64,000 nucleotides of DNA from Chitinophaga ginsengisoli (GTDB lineage Bacteria > Bacteroidota > Bacteroidia > Chitinophagales > Chitinophagaceae): positions 273,882 to 337,881 of the forward strand of contig NZ_PYGK01000008.1 of the NCBI RefSeq assembly GCF_003014595.1, written 5' to 3'. The notes under the pieces were generated by a model that was not told the origin of the DNA, made no database searches, and saw nothing but the letters and a program-made list of their open reading frames with translations. Made by a program: the position numbers and the translations under genes. How positions within the stretch are numbered: position 1 is the first letter of the stretch; every line of letters begins with the position of its first letter. Positions 60,901 through 64,000 of this stretch are shown here, piece by piece.

Positions 60901-62163
60901 TAAAGGTGCCAATAGCAGGTTATAAATACGTTCTTTATCTAACGACTCGTCCAAACCATCCAACAGCATAAAGTAATGACTGACACTTTCGAACGCATGG
61001 ATAACGGTTTTTAGGGAAGGCTCAATATTGAGTGACTGGGCCACAATCTGAACAATATCCTGTAAGTTTTTCCCTCTTGCCAACACAGCCAGATCTAACT
61101 GTTGAAAGATCGGTAAATAAGTCTTAAGATCAACAGGAACCTCTGCCTGAGGTTGTGCTAACAAAACGATCATCGACAACATAGTAGATTTACCAGAACC
61201 GGGAGGTCCTGTAACAATCAACATTTGAGAACTCCGCACATTCAACCAACCCGCAATGGCTGAAAGCATTTTCGTTCTCCCTGTAAAATACCAGCCCGAT
61301 TCACTATTCGTAGATACCCCTCTGGCATTCGGTTCCCAGAAATACTTGAAATCATCAGGATTTGCTGATCTTAAGATGGACCGATTCGTAGTCGTTGTAG
61401 TTGTAGTCGATGTGGTATACTGTATCCCAGCTATATAGTGAGGATTAGGAAAAAACTGTTGCTCTGTATCTGGTGATGCCGCAGTTACAAAAAGTGGCTT
61501 ATGTGTTAATAGTTTATTATATATCGCCGGAATGATCTGATCAAAATATATATAAGATTGCTCCTTAGACTTTTTTCCAACCTCATCCACTGCTGCTATC
61601 AGTGCCCTTGACAAACCACCTGCTCTTGCTTCCTCCTCTGGAAAAGATGCTGCAAGAATATAAAACATATTCCCGTAATTCCCACGTTCAAAGGTATTCT
61701 GTAAAACATCGGATAAATTTTCCACTCCCGTTCCTGAGAAACATGTATCCAAAATAAATAACATTCTCCTGGTGTTTCGTTTTGCTCCTCCCGCAGTGAT
61801 TCCTGCCACCATTTCCCCAATTTGCCTAACCGAAACCGCTGTATTAGTATGTCTCCCCGTTTTATAATCTCTTGTCAATAAATACAAACTATTACCACCA
61901 ACAATCTCCCCATGCCCAGTATAATAAAATACTACCCAATCATCAGCACAACGACCCGGGTCAGCTAACCAGTCATCCATTTTCATTCTTAGGTCATTAG
62001 AAAGTGGGTTAATACTGATCTCTTCCAGCTCCAGGTCATATTTCAATTGTTTGCTAAAAGTGGTCTTGATGTCTTTTACAATTTCTACAATCTGGGGGCG
62101 TTGCTGATCGGGAAGAAGAAAATCATATTGAGAAGTGCCAGAAGCAATTAATATCTTTCTCAT
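57925..62163 (-). CDS. Caspase-like / NTPase (STAND) / WD40-type repeat protein, putative immune effector
   Basis: This is a 1412-residue protein. Residues ~1-245 are a caspase (C14-like) domain with His84 in FYYTGHGE and Cys141 in LFILDTCFSGTG. A Thr-rich linker (250-260) leads to a P-loop NTPase at ~290-560: Walker A GPPGSGKST at 319-327 and Walker B FMLLDGLDES at ~399-407. A helical winged region with FKLYHEAMREYLRGE follows, as in NACHT/STAND proteins. From ~760 to the end come many WD40-like beta-propeller repeats (GVVEIWNLETYD, LHLWDIASIQ, SVRIWNITTSEE, LKFWSVELEG), enough for about two propellers. This is the sensor-switch-executioner plan: repeats sense, the NTPase oligomerises, the protease kills. 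The start overlaps the hydrolase stop by 4 bp. Confidence 0.9.
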   Translation of the reverse strand: MRKILIASGTSQYDFLLPDQQRPQIVEIVKDIKTTFSKQLKYDLELEEISINPLSNDLRMKMDDWLADPGRCADDWVVFYYTGHGEIVGGNSLYLLTRDYKTGRHTNTAVSVRQIGEMVAGITAGGAKRNTRRMLFILDTCFSGTGVENLSDVLQNTFERGNYGNMFYILAASFPEEEARAGGLSRALIAAVDEVGKKSKEQSYIYFDQIIPAIYNKLLTHKPLFVTAASPDTEQQFFPNPHYIAGIQYTTSTTTTTTTNRSILRSANPDDFKYFWEPNARGVSTNSESGWYFTGRTKMLSAIAGWLNVRSSQMLIVTGPPGSGKSTMLSMIVLLAQPQAEVPVDLKTYLPIFQQLDLAVLARGKNLQDIVQIVAQSLNIEPSLKTVIHAFESVSHYFMLLDGLDESLDKERIYNLLLAPLSKLPNVKLIIGSRPDTIWKTRADFEIISTDDGDYINQAEFEQYVLKRLVGISSDKERLQAASMITAKAYPNFLIGRLATAAFLTGDADLEVFNKQAFEYPSTVNQAFTLYLKSFNEQEKRVRDILLPLAWAQGNGIPWDQIWLTLVNVFSEIQYKDEDIRWVIENAGAFILEVLENNRSVFKLYHEAMREYLRGEISERKAHTIIVNALINTVPLLPAQENNHDWRLAHPYLLNYLPDHAAISGDLERLVIDPLFLLYANPIKLHAILLSQSNQIDPILANVYQSSIHHIRNKDLSEAAVYLKLNSWKYGQCDLIIHDAWKVLKTPWRVNWAIWNPQFSSHEIAHGKSNITAIAHGKWEGQNVVAVCRERGVVEIWNLETYDKTYEWDTSTNKGARALCFSEHDSGLLLVLAWLDGLVKTINLNSQWVNTTQSGGKVRLMEVTKRKGENVCILYQEPASLVMRTLPDLALVMQRDEIMETKAYNMDCVQLGQEKFLLTVGDHLNIEKDGSNCNIYLFSLEDFSTVWHNPSDNRGVFLDFQVLNIYNSTMAVVSQDSWGPTEIWDLKARNVLFRDEYTTAYSWISANEGKSILLSIYMGELYSSTINYDSESRSIIASDRQWYPGIRIYGNSYRVIQLSGREKLLTKDDNGTFLHLWDIASIQGSKMAFSSTQLEDDKITTIAVKLKRFSVVYGGSRSNGINLIDVSTGLVLEKFAIPLEGRITSLAITTNEEKLICVTDNSHLGLIDINQDNAKLSNYRKLFQAEFIQTIFILKRDGQQILLAAVKENHVWSVRIWNITTSEEIPANDQFRLISGQEDKTIEGLTGMVFNNKLRIAFSSKYGMVNVGDYEDIITFESYLASWYTFGNDGEYIECLVSGDWGNRKILVSASEYGHITIFNFETGQIVYELANAHPVKITALLFFDQGVNSFIISGDTAGTLKFWSVELEGFYTIELRSIILKILQGVKGGLFIHTVQGIVMINVADLFPRKC

Positions 62164-63002
62164 AAATTTTTGGTAATTATTTTGCCAATCTGTGATGTAG
62201 ATAAATAATGTTGACCGCTATGTGCGTCCGAACCGTTATTAACAATGAGATCCCTTACCCTGTTCCCGAACAAGCCACTCAAAGTTTTATCCAAAGCTAC
62301 TACATCCCCTTTATCTGCCACATTCAACCAGGAATCTACTGGCGGTACCAGACCTTGACCCTTGGTCGGTCTGGGATTTAGTTTGTCAAAAATAAGGTTC
62401 CGGATTCCAAGCGGAGAACCCATTGTAATAAAACACACCACATTATGATCGTTTCTGAATAGACTTTCATAAGCAACCACCGATCCAAGGGAATGTCCTA
62501 TAACTATCTTGACATCAGCGGTTAATTTTTCTAATACCCTATTGATTATAGCATCATGAATATCTTTGTTATTCATATAACTAATCACTTGTTTCAAATC
62601 GCCCATCATCATATTCTGAGATAACCTGACAAAAAATTTACTTTTGGACAGACTATTTAACGCTCGTTGTATCCATTGTGGGGTGGAGCTTAAATATTCT
62701 CCCTCAAAATCTGATTTGGAAGGTACCTTGCCAGGCTCTATTTTCGCTGCTTCTTCCCATAGGTTTTCGAGTAAGTGGATTTCTTCTTCATTCAGATCTT
62801 CTGGACGGTAGATTGGATCAGGACCTAAGTGATCTCCCCTTCTAAACAAATCTCCATAGAATGGGCATACCAAATCTAAGGGATTGAGTTCTCCCCCGGC
62901 CTTATGTACGCCACTTAATAAGTATGGCCACCATTCATCATGAATAACAGCATCTCCTTTGAATTGTTGACCAATACCGTGAACAGCAAGAATTTTTGGC
63001 AT
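62160..63002 (-). CDS. Lipase-like alpha/beta hydrolase coupled to the caspase-NTPase gene
   Basis: This 280-residue serine hydrolase starts with the alpha/beta strand and oxyanion His-Gly (ILAVHGIGQQFKGD). The nucleophile is Ser171 in VIGHSLGSVVAYES. An Asp around 230-233 (NVADKGDVVA) and His261 or His265 (SDAHSGQHYLS) complete a likely triad. There is no signal peptide or membrane segment. It may attack a lipid, an ester or an acyl-protein. Its stop and the next start share ATGA (62160-62163), so it is made together with the caspase-NTPase-WD40 protein. It is likely a second effector or a substrate-preparing partner. No regulator gene is attached. Confidence 0.85.
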   Translation of the reverse strand: MPKILAVHGIGQQFKGDAVIHDEWWPYLLSGVHKAGGELNPLDLVCPFYGDLFRRGDHLGPDPIYRPEDLNEEEIHLLENLWEEAAKIEPGKVPSKSDFEGEYLSSTPQWIQRALNSLSKSKFFVRLSQNMMMGDLKQVISYMNNKDIHDAIINRVLEKLTADVKIVIGHSLGSVVAYESLFRNDHNVVCFITMGSPLGIRNLIFDKLNPRPTKGQGLVPPVDSWLNVADKGDVVALDKTLSGLFGNRVRDLIVNNGSDAHSGQHYLSTSQIGKIITKNL

Positions 63003-63370
63003 GCGGATAGCATTTATAGTTAAAGAAAGGAATATCCGAATTGGAGCTTATATTGTAGGAATAAATACAAACAGTATTGTATAAATCATTTTATACAATT
63101 GCATCATCACGGTTTAATTACCGATAATATGCAATACGCAGCGCCAATAAAAAATATAGACAATTAAATAGGTAGTACATCCAAACTAAAATAAAATGAG
63201 GAATTTGAGGAAATTATGTCAAGTTACTATTTCGAGGCCTTTGATAAGGGGAAACACTTGTTAAAGCAATTCTAAATGAATTGTCAACAATAACCAAACC
63301 TTAATACATATTTTTTATTTCATTATTTGGATGAATTATTAGAGCTCTGCAACAGGCAGAAATGTAAAAC
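63003..63370. other. Intergenic region upstream of the hydrolase/caspase operon
   Basis: About 370 bp of AT-rich sequence without a gene. The promoter of the hydrolase-caspase operon should lie in the part next to 63002. No clear operator was recognised. Confidence 0.4.
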
Positions 63371-63644
63371 AAAATCTTGAAAAGGCTGTCGGCATCTTCT
63401 ACAAGGAAGACAACAAATATTTAGGTTCATAAAAAAACATCAAGCTGCATTTGATTTTGAGGCGATGTAGAAGGTATTCAACGTAAGCCATAGTGTTTAC
63501 TATAGCCAGCTTCAATGGAAACCATCATTATCAGCAACAAGCAATGAACTGATCTGCAAAAAAGTAGAAATAATCTATCATCAAAGTAAGGGACGGTATG
63601 GAAGCACTAAAATCTCAAAAGAACTTAAATCCTTAAGTGATTGA
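63371..63644 (+). pseudogene. IS3-family transposase remnant (OrfA end and OrfB start)
   Basis: One frame gives the end of an OrfA (NLEKAVGIFYKEDNKYLGS, stop at 63430-63432). Overlapping it in the -1 frame from 63420 is an OrfB start: FRFIKKHQAAFDFEAM, a stop at 63468, then KVFNVSHSVYYSQL and KKVEIIYHQSKGRYGSTKIS, with a stop at 63642. The overlap and motifs are those of the IS3 family. In-frame stops and the missing DDE part show it is dead. Confidence 0.75.
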
Positions 63645-63809
63645 GATCATAAAGATTTGGTAATTTGAGACAATTGGATGAGAGATGAGAGTTTTTTCCA
63701 TATATCGTTATAAAACATTAATTTACAAATTCAATAACGACCATCCATTATGAGATAATCTTTATTTTATTTGCTCCAATAAACATAACCTATTAAATAC
63801 TAGTACCAG

Positions 63810-63840
63810 TTGGTTCGATAACCTACCGCTACTGGGCACT
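63810..63840 (+). repeat. att-like direct repeat, right copy
   Basis: A 31-bp sequence TTGGTTCG ... CCGCTACTGGGCACT, 27/31 identical to 57808-57838, in the same orientation. The 6.0 kb between them holds the hydrolase and caspase-NTPase-WD40 genes and an IS3 remnant. It begins with TTGGTTCGA, sharing the T-arm core of the tRNA-Leu. Confidence 0.7.
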
Positions 63841-63844
63841 AAAA

Positions 63845-63886
63845 AAAGAGGGTGTCTCAAAAATAAAGAGGCACCCTCTTTATTTT
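63845..63886 (+). terminator. Terminator hairpin after the right att-like repeat
   Basis: AAGAGGGTGTCTC pairs with GAGGCACCCTCTT (one G-T) around AAAAATAAA, followed by TATTTTTAT. The tRNA-Leu and both att-like repeats are thus each followed by a hairpin of different sequence. Confidence 0.8.
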
Positions 63887-64000
63887 TATATACGGCAGTA
63901 TAGATTGCTATATATTGATTGTTATTTATCTGGGACAAATCTAGCTGGAATGCGGTATAGTGTATTATATAGATATTGGGCAGATATTTGAGTATTATTT

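Noticed and set aside
61380..61420. GTAGTTGTAGT simple repeat
   Set aside because: It is the Thr-codon run of the linker in the caspase-NTPase protein. The repeat unit is a codon triplet, so length change would not shift the frame, and it needs no separate explanation.
1..64000. CRISPR array, rRNA genes, phage structural genes
   Set aside because: No regularly spaced repeats, no rRNA-like stretches and no capsid, tail or terminase-like proteins were seen.

Overview
The window looks like a chromosome segment of a gliding, polysaccharide-degrading Bacteroidota of the Chitinophagaceae (Chitinophaga-like) type. The support is several type IX secretion (T9SS) cargo proteins with C-terminal sorting domains, two of them of the gliding-motility-associated class, together with IS66, IS21 and group II intron types common in this phylum. 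The genus is inferred from gene style, not from any database match.

Region 1 (1-34.6 kb) is ordinary, moderately GC-rich host chromosome. In order it holds: a perfect 45-bp inverted repeat at the left edge; a pair of membrane proteins (DUF2157 type); a papain-family protease with a lectin-like propeller, followed by a chagasin-like cysteine protease inhibitor; two tandem paralogous T9SS surface proteins; a short-chain dehydrogenase; a response regulator-kinase-TolC-RND-adaptor efflux operon; three T9SS type-A cargo genes on the minus strand (metalloprotease/crystallin, a tiny cargo-less protein, GH5 glycosidase with beta-trefoil repeats); a CvfB-like RNA-binding protein, a YdeI-like protein and a GNAT acetyltransferase; and an alpha-glucan/trehalose cluster (GlgX-like, GH13 glucosidase, TreZ, TreY).

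Region 2 (34.6-63.9 kb) is an AT-rich genomic island beginning at an intact tRNA-Leu(CAG). A large serine recombinase sits tail-on against the tRNA, and its reading frame runs antisense through the tRNA. Behind it come small regulatory-looking genes (a receiver domain lacking its phospho-acceptor Asp, a degenerate kinase-like ATPase, an internally duplicated protein), an XRE regulator, and a defence-like block: a Mrr-type nuclease/TPR protein, an AAA ATPase with a TOPRIM-like DUF4276-type partner, and a BcgI-like nuclease-methylase with a specificity subunit.

From 48.9 to 56.8 kb a nest of mobile elements has landed in one gene. An IS21-family element with a 6-bp target duplication is filled by a broken IS66 element (itself split by a group II intron) and a second, gene-complete IS66 element. 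The interrupted host gene encodes a small secreted His/Cys-dyad (caspase/CHAT-like) protein and also carries a frameshift.

The last 6 kb (57.8-63.84 kb) is bounded by two 31-bp imperfect direct repeats resembling a tRNA 3' end, each followed by a terminator hairpin. It encodes a translationally coupled pair: a lipase-like serine hydrolase and a 1412-residue caspase-NTPase-WD40 protein. This module is the best candidate for an undescribed immune or cell-suicide system, with the Mrr-TPR/AAA-TOPRIM block second.
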